From assembly GCA_009885595.1 (NCBI GenBank), contig VFKJ01000258.1, positions 1-7,128 of the forward strand: a DNA stretch of 7,128 bases, given 5' to 3'. The notes beneath the pieces were generated by a model, which saw only the letters and a program-made list of their open reading frames with translations, had not been told where the DNA came from and ran no database searches. A program made the translations under genes and the position numbers. Each line of letters begins with the position of its first letter. The first letter of the stretch is position 1. Of this stretch, positions 1-6,085 are shown piece by piece. The stretch is from Myxococcales bacterium (GTDB taxonomy: Bacteria; Myxococcota; Myxococcia; Myxococcales; Myxococcaceae).

Positions 1-1
1 C

Positions 2-880
2 ATCCCCGCCTCGTGCTGCGGGCTCGTCGGCCTCAAGGTGACCCGCGGGCGCTTCGACATGGAAGGCTCGAACCTGCTGCCGGTGAACATCGCGGTGCAC
101 GGGTGCGTGACGCGCTCGGTGCGCGACACCGTGGCCTTCTGGGAAGCGGTGGAGCAGCACCTGCCCCGACGCCGCCACCTCCCGCCCATCGGCGCGCCCT
201 CGGCCTCGCGTCCGAAGAGGCTGCGCATCGCCGCGTTCGTGAACTCGCCCATGGAGAGGCCCGTACACCCCGACGTCGTCGCCGCCACCGAACAGGCGCT
301 GAAGCTGTGCGCGGAATTGGGGCACCACACCGAGCTCATCGCCTGCCCGGTGGACAAGCAGGTGCCCGAGGACTTCATGCGCCTGTGGGGCTTCGTGGCC
401 TTCCTGCAGTCGAAGGCCGGCCGCGTGCTGATGCACCGCGGGTGGGACGCTTCGAAGCTCGAGCCGTGGACCGTGGGGTTCGGCCGATATTTCTCCGACG
501 CGGTGGGCGCGTCGGTGACGGCGATGAGGCGGCTGCGTCGCTTCACCGCCACCTGGGCGAAGCTGATGGAGAAGTACGACGTGCTGATCTCGCCCACGCT
601 GGCCGAGCCGCCGGTGAAGCTGGGTCACCTCGCGACTGATCTGCCGTTCGACGTCGCCCTGGAGCGGGTGATTGCCTACGTGCCCTTCACCGCGCTGCTG
701 AACGCGGCCGGCGCGCCGGCGCTCTCGTTGCCGCTGGGCCGGAGCGCCGCGGGGTTGCCGGTGGGGGTGCAGTTCGCGGGCGCGTGGGGCTCAGAGCGGC
801 TGCTGCTCGAGCTGGCGCGGTCGATCGAAGAGGCGCGCCCGTGGAAGAAGCTCGCGCCGCGCGCGCGGTGGGCGACTTAG
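2..880 (+). CDS. Amidase-signature family hydrolase, 3' part (5' end outside window)
   Basis: This is the C-terminal part (about 292 residues) of an amidase-signature enzyme, a family of mostly cytoplasmic hydrolases that cleave amide bonds with a Ser-cisSer-Lys triad. The reading frame is open from base 2, before any usable start. Its first residues, IPASCCGLVGLKVTRGR, match the conserved stretch that follows the catalytic serines, so the triad lies upstream of the window. The end is also typical: APALSLPLG, then GLPVGVQFAGAWGSERLLLELA, split here as GLPVGVQFAG and AWGSERLLLELA, closing on an arginine/tryptophan-rich tail. The SCCGL form and the GVQFA..G.E..LLELA end resemble the 6-aminohexanoate-cyclic-dimer hydrolase (NylA-like) branch, but this sub-assignment rests on memory of the family and the substrate cannot be read from the sequence. 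The internal GTG at 38 is not the true start. The gene ends convergently with the CBS-protein gene, across a hairpin repeat. Confidence 0.93.
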   Translation: MPASCCGLVGLKVTRGRFDMEGSNLLPVNIAVHGCVTRSVRDTVAFWEAVEQHLPRRRHLPPIGAPSASRPKRLRIAAFVNSPMERPVHPDVVAATEQALKLCAELGHHTELIACPVDKQVPEDFMRLWGFVAFLQSKAGRVLMHRGWDASKLEPWTVGFGRYFSDAVGASVTAMRRLRRFTATWAKLMEKYDVLISPTLAEPPVKLGHLATDLPFDVALERVIAYVPFTALLNAAGAPALSLPLGRSAAGLPVGVQFAGAWGSERLLLELARSIEEARPWKKLAPRARWAT

Positions 881-901
881 TTCCTGGAGGGAAAGGTTCT
901 A

Positions 902-940
902 CCCCTCTCCCCGACCCTCTCCCCCGCGGGGGAGAGGGAG
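902..940. repeat. Dispersed 39-nt palindromic repeat, copy 1; possible bidirectional terminator
   Basis: A 39-nt element starting CCCCTCTCCCCGACCCTCTC that matches the element at 7071-7109 at 37 of 39 positions in the same orientation. Bases 915-938 form a perfect 24-nt palindrome: an 11-base arm CCCTCTCCCCC, a GC centre and its complement. It lies 22 nt after the amidase stop and 6 nt beyond the CBS-protein stop, so a transcript from either side could fold here. No T-tract follows on the plus strand, so it is not a classic intrinsic terminator. Similar C/G-rich palindromes occur as multicopy intergenic elements in GC-rich genomes. Confidence 0.75.
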
Positions 941-945
941 ATGTT

Positions 946-1350
946 TCAGGAGCTGAGCGACGGCTCGTCGGACAACGCCTTGCCCGCTTCACGCAGCACG
1001 TCCACGTAGCTCACGATGCCGGCGAGGTGGCTGTCGTTGTCCACCACCGGCACGGCCCCGATCCGGTTCTCCGTCATCAGGTCGATGATCTCCGTGACCG
1101 CGGTCGCCGGAGTCACGACGATCACGTCGGCGCTCATCACCTCGCTCACCGGCTGCGCGAGCGCTTCCTGCGATCGCCCCCGCGCCGCGAGATCGCGAGC
1201 GCTGAGCATGCCCACCACCTCGCGGCGCTCATCGACCACCGGCAGGTGCCGCACGTCCAATTCGTCGAGCGCTCGAAGCGCGTCCCTCACGGTGGCGGTC
1301 TCGGAAATGCTCACCACCTCCGTCGTCATGATGTCCGATGCGGTTGCCAT
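946..1350 (-). CDS. Stand-alone twin CBS domain protein
   Basis: A 134-residue soluble protein made almost only of two CBS repeats, a fold that binds adenine nucleotides such as AMP, ATP or S-adenosyl ligands and usually acts as an energy or redox sensor. The first repeat spans about residues 6-57 (DIMTTEVVSISETATVRDAL, then HLPVVDERREVVGMLSARDL). The second spans about 70-122 (VMSADVIVVTPATAV, then IGAVPVVDNDSHLAGIVSYVDVL). The paired G[IM][LV]S..D.L endings are the usual repeat signature. The length is normal for a stand-alone pair, and no enzyme or channel domain is attached, so the partner is unknown. The ATG at 1348-1350 is preceded by AGGAG at 1357-1361, six bases away. The gene is 52 nt downstream of the lipoprotein gene on the same strand, so it may be co-transcribed, though its strong ribosome site and unrelated content also allow separate expression. 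Confidence 0.93.
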   Translation of the reverse strand: MATASDIMTTEVVSISETATVRDALRALDELDVRHLPVVDERREVVGMLSARDLAARGRSQEALAQPVSEVMSADVIVVTPATAVTEIIDLMTENRIGAVPVVDNDSHLAGIVSYVDVLREAGKALSDEPSLSS

Positions 1351-1402
1351 GGCGGTCTCCTGTCAGCTCGGCGAGGGGCGTGGCGCTTTTTGCGCGCGCT
1401 GA

Positions 1403-2563
1403 TCACTCGAACAGCGAGAGCTCGGACAACGACTCCACGCCGCCCGCGAAGCCGACGCGCACCTCGCTCACCGGCCGGCCAGCATCGAGCGGCACGCTGA
1501 TGAAGTGGGGGGCCGACCTCGGGGAGAACTCCACCCCGCCGTCCCGGCTCGGCCGCAGCACGAAGGAAGGCAGGCTCGCGTTCCACAACGAGGTGGGCAG
1601 CTCATGCTGCACCAGCCAGAGCGTTCCCCCATCGGCATCGAGCAACTGCACCCCCATCAACAGCGCGTCCGTCTCCACGCCGCGCAGCACCAGCTCGGAG
1701 AGCAGTACCGGCGCGGGCAGCGTGAAGGTGAGCACGGTGTTGGTCCCCAGGCTGTTGCCGGCGTCGACGGGCGTGAGCGCGCCATCGGTCAGCGGACAGG
1801 GGTCTGCCTGTGGCGGACACGTCAGGCCGCGGCTGAAGGGCGTGCGCTGGCCCGCGAGCGGCAGGGTCTGACCCGACTGGAGCTCGAGGGTGTGCGCGCT
1901 GCGGTTGCCGAACGCGGTCTCCTCGGCGGCGACGATGGTGGTGCGCGCGTGCAGCACCACGGTGCCGGAGAAGTCTTCCAGCGCGGCGTCGGTGAAGCCC
2001 ATCGGCCGACGCAGGGGGACGAGGGCCATGGTGTCGGCGTCGAACCCGGTGACCAGATCGTCCGCCGCCCAGGCGAGCCCGCCGTCTTCGGTGCGCCACT
2101 CGGCGCGGTGGACGAGCTGATCTGTCTCGAACGACTCCACCTCAGGCAACGGCCTCACCGGCTCGAAGTGCAGCACGCCGTCGACGCGACGGGGCTGGGC
2201 GCGCCAGTCGGGAAACGGCGGCAGCGACTCTTCGCCGGAGAGCGCGAGCAGCTCGGTGCTGGCCACGCTCCCCGACGCGAAGGTGGTCTCCACCCGGAAG
2301 CAGAAGGGAGCGCCGCCGGTGAGCTTCATCGCCTGCGCGCGGAAGACGTCGAAGGTGAAGTTCCCCTCGGCGTCGACCTGCGTCTCCTTGAAGGGCCTGG
2401 CGTCAGTGCAGCTGGGGCCGATCGCAGGCGCGGGATCGCGCAGCAGGCGCACCACCTGGCCTTCCACGGGGTCGATCGACGTGACCTGGCCGTGCACCGG
2501 GAAGATGTCATCGGGGTTGAAGCACCCGGCCAGCACCATCACCAGCAGCAGGGAGCGCTTCAT
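1403..2563 (-). CDS. Outer-membrane lipoprotein with carboxypeptidase-regulatory-like and discoidin-like domains, coupled to a TonB-dependent receptor
   Basis: A 386-residue lipoprotein of no named family that I recognise. The start MKRSLLLVMVLAGCFNPDD is a short lipoprotein signal with lipobox LAGC, so Cys14 should be lipidated; Phe after the Cys suggests outer-membrane sorting. Residues about 23-92 (HGQV, then VDAEGNFTFDV) resemble a carboxypeptidase-regulatory-like beta-sandwich. Residues about 143-240 are beta-rich and unrecognised. Residues about 246-386 look like a galactose-binding jelly roll of the F5/8 (discoidin) type: GLTCPPQADPCPLTDG, then SELVLRGVE, DADGGTLWLV, ISVPLDAGRPVSEVRVGF and a closing SELSLF. 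Cys249 and Cys256 could form a disulfide, as could Cys52 and Cys88. A longer reading frame exists upstream, but ATG at 2561-2563 is chosen because the signal peptide begins there and it overlaps the receptor's stop. It probably assists the receptor, perhaps by binding ligand at the surface; that role is inferred. It does not resemble SusD. Confidence 0.88.
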   Translation of the reverse strand: MKRSLLLVMVLAGCFNPDDIFPVHGQVTSIDPVEGQVVRLLRDPAPAIGPSCTDARPFKETQVDAEGNFTFDVFRAQAMKLTGGAPFCFRVETTFASGSVASTELLALSGEESLPPFPDWRAQPRRVDGVLHFEPVRPLPEVESFETDQLVHRAEWRTEDGGLAWAADDLVTGFDADTMALVPLRRPMGFTDAALEDFSGTVVLHARTTIVAAEETAFGNRSAHTLELQSGQTLPLAGQRTPFSRGLTCPPQADPCPLTDGALTPVDAGNSLGTNTVLTFTLPAPVLLSELVLRGVETDALLMGVQLLDADGGTLWLVQHELPTSLWNASLPSFVLRPSRDGGVEFSPRSAPHFISVPLDAGRPVSEVRVGFAGGVESLSELSLFE

Positions 2564-2565
2564 CA
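2561..2565 (-). promoter_or_regulatory. Stop/start overlap (TGATG) joining receptor and lipoprotein genes
   Basis: On the minus strand the receptor's TGA (2563-2565) and the lipoprotein's ATG (2561-2563) share one base. This arrangement usually means translational coupling from one mRNA. A GAAGGTGG stretch just upstream, inside the last receptor codons, can serve as a ribosome site. The overlap also fixes the lipoprotein start and supports near-equal production of the two proteins. Confidence 0.8.
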
Positions 2566-5181
2566 GTACACCACCTTCACGCCGAGGGTCGGCAGGATGA
2601 TCGGCGCGCCCAGCTGGGTCTTCGTGGGCACGCCCGAGTCGGGGTCGGCTTCGGTGCCGTAGCCATAGTTGTACCCATACACTTCCGAGCGCACGAGCAC
2701 GTTGAAGACGTCCAGGTAGATCTCGAGCGAGAAGGTATTGAACGAGATGGTCTTCGACGCGCGAACGTCGAGCCGCCCGAAGGCAGGCAGCCGGTCGACC
2801 TCGTTGAGGGGCACCAGGCTCCACAGCTGCTGGCCGGTGGTGGAGTCATCCACCAGGCGCTGGGTGCGCGAGCTGAACTCGCCTGACTCGGGGCGGCCGG
2901 TGTTCAAGTGGAACGCGGCGCTCACCTTGAAGCCCTTGGGCAGCTGATAGCCGAGCACCAGGTTGAGCGAGTGCGCCTGGTCGAACGCGAAGGGCACCAT
3001 CGCGGTGGCGTCGGTCACCTCCGATTGATCCTCGTCGTAGACGGCGAAGCGCCGCAGCCGCTCGCTGCGCATCAGCGAGTACGAGAGCCACCCGAAGATG
3101 CGGCCCTGCTGCGGCAGGCGCACCATCAGCTCGAGCCCATACGCGCGGCCCCAGCGGTTTCCTGAGAAGCGATCGTCGAGTGACGAGATGCCGGTGACGA
3201 ACTCGGACAGGCTGCGCTCTCGCGCCTGGAAGATGTGGTTCAGGAACACGTCGCCTGAGACCTCCAGGCCGAACCAGGGCAGCTTGCCGACCGCGCCGAC
3301 GCTGAACTGTCCCACCTCCTGCAGGCCGTCGCGCAGCGCCCCCACGTCGGTGACCGGCAGAGAAATGAGCAGCATGGGCGCCTGGTGCGCGAGGCCGGCG
3401 GTGCCGCGCAGCGTGAGCGCTTCGATGGGCTTGAAGCGCACCTCGAGGCGGGGATCGACGGAGGCCAGGGTGTAGCTGGGCGCGAGGTGCCAGGTGTCGA
3501 CCCGCGCGCCCGCGACCACCGTCCACCGCTCAGAGAAGTACGCGGCCTCGAGGAAGGTGCCGGTGAAGACGCCCATCACGCGCGGCTGGCGCAGCAGATC
3601 TCCGCCGCCGCCGATGCCGATGGTGGTCTCGACGTCGGACACCTGGCGCTCGACGTCGAAGCCGAGCTTGAGCTGCCAGTGTGCGCCCAGCTCCACCCGG
3701 TACGAGGCGCGCCCGGTGACGATGAAGCGCTTCATCAAGAACGAGCCGACGCGCTTGCCGTCCTGCTCGCCGTAGAGCCCGAGCGTCTCCCAGCCCACGA
3801 AGCTGCCGAGCTCGAGGTTGCCGGGACCGACGGGGTGTTGCCCGCGCAGGTCGATGCGGTGGAACTGCGAGGTGAGGAACACCGAGGGGTTTCTCGGGTT
3901 GGTGGTGCGGGTGCCGACGAGGTCGTTGCTGCCGAACGCGAGCAGGCGCACCGTGCCCTTGCCGACCTTCTGATCGATGCGGGCCTGGTAGTCCCACGAC
4001 TCGAACACCGGGGTGACGTCGCGGCCGAACGCGCCCGCGCCCGACAGCGCGGCCAGCAGCCAGGCGGCGTAGCTGATGTGGCCGCCCACGGTGATGTTGG
4101 TGCCGGTCTGCTGAATGGGGACTTCCAGGAAGGCCGAGGTCTGCAGGAGATCGGGAGAGATGGTGAAGTGCACGCGATCGTCGCGCGCCTTCGCCACCTG
4201 CGCGCTGATGACGCCGCCAGAGATGCGGCCGAAGCGCGTCGGCGCGTTCGCCGGGTAGAAGTCGATCGCCTCGATGAAGTCCGGGTGCACCACCGAGCCG
4301 CCCGCCATCAGGTGGTAGAGCTGCGGCACCCGCACGCCATCGAGGTAGAAGCCGGTCGCCGCGGGGAGCGCGCCCCGCACCACCGGGTAGCTCAGCCCCG
4401 AGGCCGGAGTGACGACCCCGGGCAGCAGCATGATCACCTTGAGCGGCTCGCCGTTGGTGCCCGCGACCTCGTGCAGCTCGGCGCCCGAGAGCGTGATGCG
4501 CGAGAGCTCGGCGCGATCGACCTGCCCGCGCACCACGGTCTCGTAGGGGCGGGAATAGGTGCGGTTGAGGCGGTACAGCACCTGGACCGTCTGGCCGGGC
4601 TTGAGGTTCTCCTTGAAGACGCGCTTCACGTGACCCGAGGCGGTGACGAGCACGCGCGTGGGGCCCGGGGGGAGCTCGAGGGTGAAGCGGCCCTCGGCGT
4701 CGGTCTCGACCCCGGTGACGCCGCCATCTTCGAGGCCGAGCTGCGCCAGCGGAATCGGCTCGCGGGTGCCGCGGGTGAGCACCTGGCCTACGAGCTTTCC
4801 GCCCGTGGAGAGCGCGCCGGCGTCGAGGGCCATCACCACCGGCGCTTCGAAGCGGTAGCGGTAGGCGAGCACCACGCTGACGGGCTCGCCGTGGAGCGTG
4901 GCGGGCTCGAACACCAGGCCCTTCGCGGCCGCGCGCGCGGCTTCGGTGAAGGCCTCGCCCACGCTCGACTGCACGGCGACGTCGGTGACGGCGCCGGTGG
5001 TGTCGATGGTGAGCAGCAGCTCGACGTCACCCGCGACGCCGGCGTCTTCGGGGTACGCGGCGGGCGAGGCCTGAACGAGCTGCGGCGGGACGACTTCGGC
5101 GCCCGCGTCGATCACGTCCTCGAGCGGCTGCGCGAGAGCAGTCGCGCTCAACAACGAGAGGAGCAGGAGATGCGGCTTCAC
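2563..5181 (-). CDS. TonB-dependent outer-membrane receptor with N-terminal TonB C-terminal-like domain
   Basis: An 872-residue outer-membrane transporter. Residues 1-17 form a signal peptide with an Ala-Leu-Ala cleavage site before Gln18. Residues about 38-112 match the C-terminal domain of TonB energy transducers: YPEDAGVAGDVELLLTID, then VTDVAVQSSVGEAF, FEPATLHGEPV and YRYRF. Residues about 128-207 are a carboxypeptidase-regulatory-like domain (GQVLTRGTREPIPLA, then TDAEGRFTLELPPG). YETVVRG at 213-219 resembles a TonB box. The plug follows at about 220-330, with VVRGALPAATGFYLDGVRVP and RFGRISGGVISAQV. The rest is barrel, ending in LGVKVVY with a C-terminal aromatic as expected for outer-membrane insertion. 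A Tyr/Gly-rich stretch, EVYGYNYGYG, lies at 833-842. The start is GTG (5179-5181), chosen because the signal peptide begins there; no clear Shine-Dalgarno precedes it. The substrate is unknown. It is the first gene of a minus-strand group with the coupled lipoprotein. Confidence 0.93.
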   Translation of the reverse strand: MKPHLLLLSLLSATALAQPLEDVIDAGAEVVPPQLVQASPAAYPEDAGVAGDVELLLTIDTTGAVTDVAVQSSVGEAFTEAARAAAKGLVFEPATLHGEPVSVVLAYRYRFEAPVVMALDAGALSTGGKLVGQVLTRGTREPIPLAQLGLEDGGVTGVETDAEGRFTLELPPGPTRVLVTASGHVKRVFKENLKPGQTVQVLYRLNRTYSRPYETVVRGQVDRAELSRITLSGAELHEVAGTNGEPLKVIMLLPGVVTPASGLSYPVVRGALPAATGFYLDGVRVPQLYHLMAGGSVVHPDFIEAIDFYPANAPTRFGRISGGVISAQVAKARDDRVHFTISPDLLQTSAFLEVPIQQTGTNITVGGHISYAAWLLAALSGAGAFGRDVTPVFESWDYQARIDQKVGKGTVRLLAFGSNDLVGTRTTNPRNPSVFLTSQFHRIDLRGQHPVGPGNLELGSFVGWETLGLYGEQDGKRVGSFLMKRFIVTGRASYRVELGAHWQLKLGFDVERQVSDVETTIGIGGGGDLLRQPRVMGVFTGTFLEAAYFSERWTVVAGARVDTWHLAPSYTLASVDPRLEVRFKPIEALTLRGTAGLAHQAPMLLISLPVTDVGALRDGLQEVGQFSVGAVGKLPWFGLEVSGDVFLNHIFQARERSLSEFVTGISSLDDRFSGNRWGRAYGLELMVRLPQQGRIFGWLSYSLMRSERLRRFAVYDEDQSEVTDATAMVPFAFDQAHSLNLVLGYQLPKGFKVSAAFHLNTGRPESGEFSSRTQRLVDDSTTGQQLWSLVPLNEVDRLPAFGRLDVRASKTISFNTFSLEIYLDVFNVLVRSEVYGYNYGYGTEADPDSGVPTKTQLGAPIILPTLGVKVVY

Positions 5182-5245
5182 TTGCGCTGGTCTGGTCGCG
5201 CGCCCCGGTGGAGTCCAATGAAAACGGCACGCAGATCGACGCCCT

Positions 5246-5450
5246 TCACTGCACGGTGAGGGTGAAGCTCACGTTCGAAGAGTGCCGCGCGAACACGAAG
5301 TAGGTGGTGCCGGCCGTCAGCGTCGCCTGGTAGGTGCCGCTGGTGCCGGTGAGGGAGAGACACGAAGACGCCGCAGGCCGCGTTGGTGACCCCCGCCTGG
5401 CACTGATCATTCTCGTCGCAGCAGCCGCTGCAGGGCGGAGAGCCGCCTGG
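5246..5450 (-). pseudogene. Frameshifted remnant of an exported-protein gene, C-terminal piece
   Basis: Two minus-strand frames each give protein-like sequence that joins if one base is removed between about 5360 and 5372. The upstream frame reads PPCSGCCDENDQCQAGVTNA then ACG, a cysteine pattern seen in secreted proteins of this kind of bacterium. The downstream frame reads SLTGTSGTYQATLTAGTTYF followed by VFARHSSNVSFTLTVQ and a stop at 5246-5248. That is the alternating beta pattern of a pre-peptidase C-terminal (PPC-like) or similar secreted beta-domain end. Neither frame has a convincing start or signal peptide, so the 5' part appears lost or unrecognisable. It sits 64 bases upstream of the receptor's GTG. 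A sequencing error could explain the frameshift, but not the missing N-terminus. The family is a tentative reading. Confidence 0.42.
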
Positions 5451-5626
5451 GCGCATGACACCCGAGCGGCCCCCCGGGTGAAAGTGAACCTTTCCAGGGG
5501 TGCTTGAGGCCCTCCTCGGGGCCAACTCGACCTCGAGTGGCGGCGCGTCGGTCAGCTCGTCGGATTGACGGGCCGGCAGGTCATCTTGATGGAGTCGCGG
5601 GCTGCGCCTCACCCCAAGGGGCGGTC

Positions 5627-5637
5627 TTCACTGTGAA
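5627..5637. promoter_or_regulatory. Small inverted repeat TTCACTGTGAA, possible operator
   Basis: Five-base arms TTCAC and GTGAA surround a single central T. It ends 66 bases before the ATG of the DUF4398-type lipoprotein, a reasonable place for a regulator to bind. No matching second site was found nearby, and a repeat this short can occur by chance. Confidence 0.2.
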
Positions 5638-5664
5638 AGGGCGTTGGCCTCGTTGGTGCTCCGA

Positions 5665-5683
5665 GGTGGTCGTGTTCACCACC
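5665..5683 (+). promoter_or_regulatory. Inverted repeat GGTGGT-N7-ACCACC upstream of lipoprotein start
   Basis: Perfect six-base arms with a seven-base loop, ending 9 bases before the GAGG ribosome site (5693-5696) of the lipoprotein gene that starts at 5704. It could be a leader-mRNA hairpin or an operator. Chance occurrence in GC-rich DNA is possible. Confidence 0.25.
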
Positions 5684-5703
5684 CCACACCCCGAGGCCTC
5701 ACC

Positions 5704-6051
5704 ATGATCAGCCGCACCCTATTGCTCGCCGCGCTCGCCTTCGCGGGCTGCGCGACCCTGCAGCTCCCCGCGGATCGCCTCCAGAGCTCGGAGGCGAGCA
5801 TCCGCAGCGCCGAGGAGCTGGGCGCCAACTCGGTTCCCGCCGCCCGACTTCACCTGCAGTACGCGAAGGACGAGACCGCAGCCGCCAAGAAGCTCGCCGA
5901 AGAGGGCGACGAGCGCGCGCTGCTGATGCTGGCGAAGGCCGACGCCGACGCGGAGCTGGCCCTGGGTCTCGCTCGCGAGGTGTCGGTGCACAGCGACGCT
6001 CTGCGCGCAGCGGAAGACCTGAAGGCCGTTCGCGCCCGCCCCTCACCCTGA
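5704..6051 (+). CDS. DUF4398-type small outer-membrane lipoprotein
   Basis: A 115-residue lipoprotein. Residues 1-16 are a lipoprotein signal with lipobox AFAGC and lipidation at Cys16; Ala after the Cys favours the outer membrane. The mature part, about residues 27-110, is one alpha-helical unit of the DUF4398 kind: SSEASIRSAEELGANSVPAA, then HLQYAKDETAAAKKLAEEGD and a long Ala/Asp/Glu-rich helix. The molecular role of this family is not established; members are typically found beside OmpA-like genes, as here. The frame is open further upstream, but ATG at 5704-5706 is preferred because the signal peptide starts there and GAGG (5693-5696) lies seven bases before it. The next gene follows after 34 bases, so the two very likely form an operon. 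The domain also resembles the N-terminal half of that next protein, which suggests an ancient duplication and perhaps side-by-side packing in the periplasm. Confidence 0.88.
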   Translation: MISRTLLLAALAFAGCATLQLPADRLQSSEASIRSAEELGANSVPAARLHLQYAKDETAAAKKLAEEGDERALLMLAKADADAELALGLAREVSVHSDALRAAEDLKAVRARPSP

Positions 6052-6085
6052 TTCCTTCCCACTTCATCTTTCGAAGAGAGATCCC

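Larger units (their letters stand above)
5182..5703. other. Divergent intergenic region, 522 bases
   Basis: This gap separates the start of the minus-strand receptor gene from the start of the plus-strand lipoprotein pair, so promoters for both should lie here. I could not find convincing -35/-10 or -24/-12 boxes on either strand. Bases 5246-5450 hold what looks like a broken gene on the minus strand, and two small inverted repeats lie close to the plus-strand start. Bases 5461-5620 show no reading frame with recognisable protein character. Confidence 0.6.

Noticed and set aside
38..40. GTG as the start of the amidase gene
   Set aside because: The same frame upstream already encodes the conserved amidase stretch from base 2, so the gene begins before the window.
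1381..1402. Short GCGC-TTTTT-GCGC hairpin between the lipoprotein and CBS genes as a terminator
   Set aside because: The stem has only about four pairs, and the T-run is in the loop on the plus strand, so it does not fit an intrinsic terminator on the minus strand.
1505..2662. 385-codon plus-strand open frame opposite the lipoprotein gene
   Set aside because: It runs across the junction of two supported minus-strand genes and gives a low-complexity product.
3385..5259. 624-codon plus-strand open frame opposite the receptor gene
   Set aside because: It is antisense to a clear receptor with signal peptide, plug and barrel. The product is a low-complexity Arg/Ala/Glu/His-rich chain with no recognisable domain, typical of antisense frames in GC-rich DNA.
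5218..5259. 13-codon plus-strand open frame with GGTGGAG just before its ATG
   Set aside because: The ribosome site looks fair, but the peptide is very short, runs antisense into the receptor upstream region, has no downstream gene to regulate and carries no leader-peptide codon pattern.
5398..5413. TGGCAC resembling a sigma-54 -24 element
   Set aside because: The expected TTGC-type -12 element is missing at the right distance, and the bases fall inside the remnant gene's codons.
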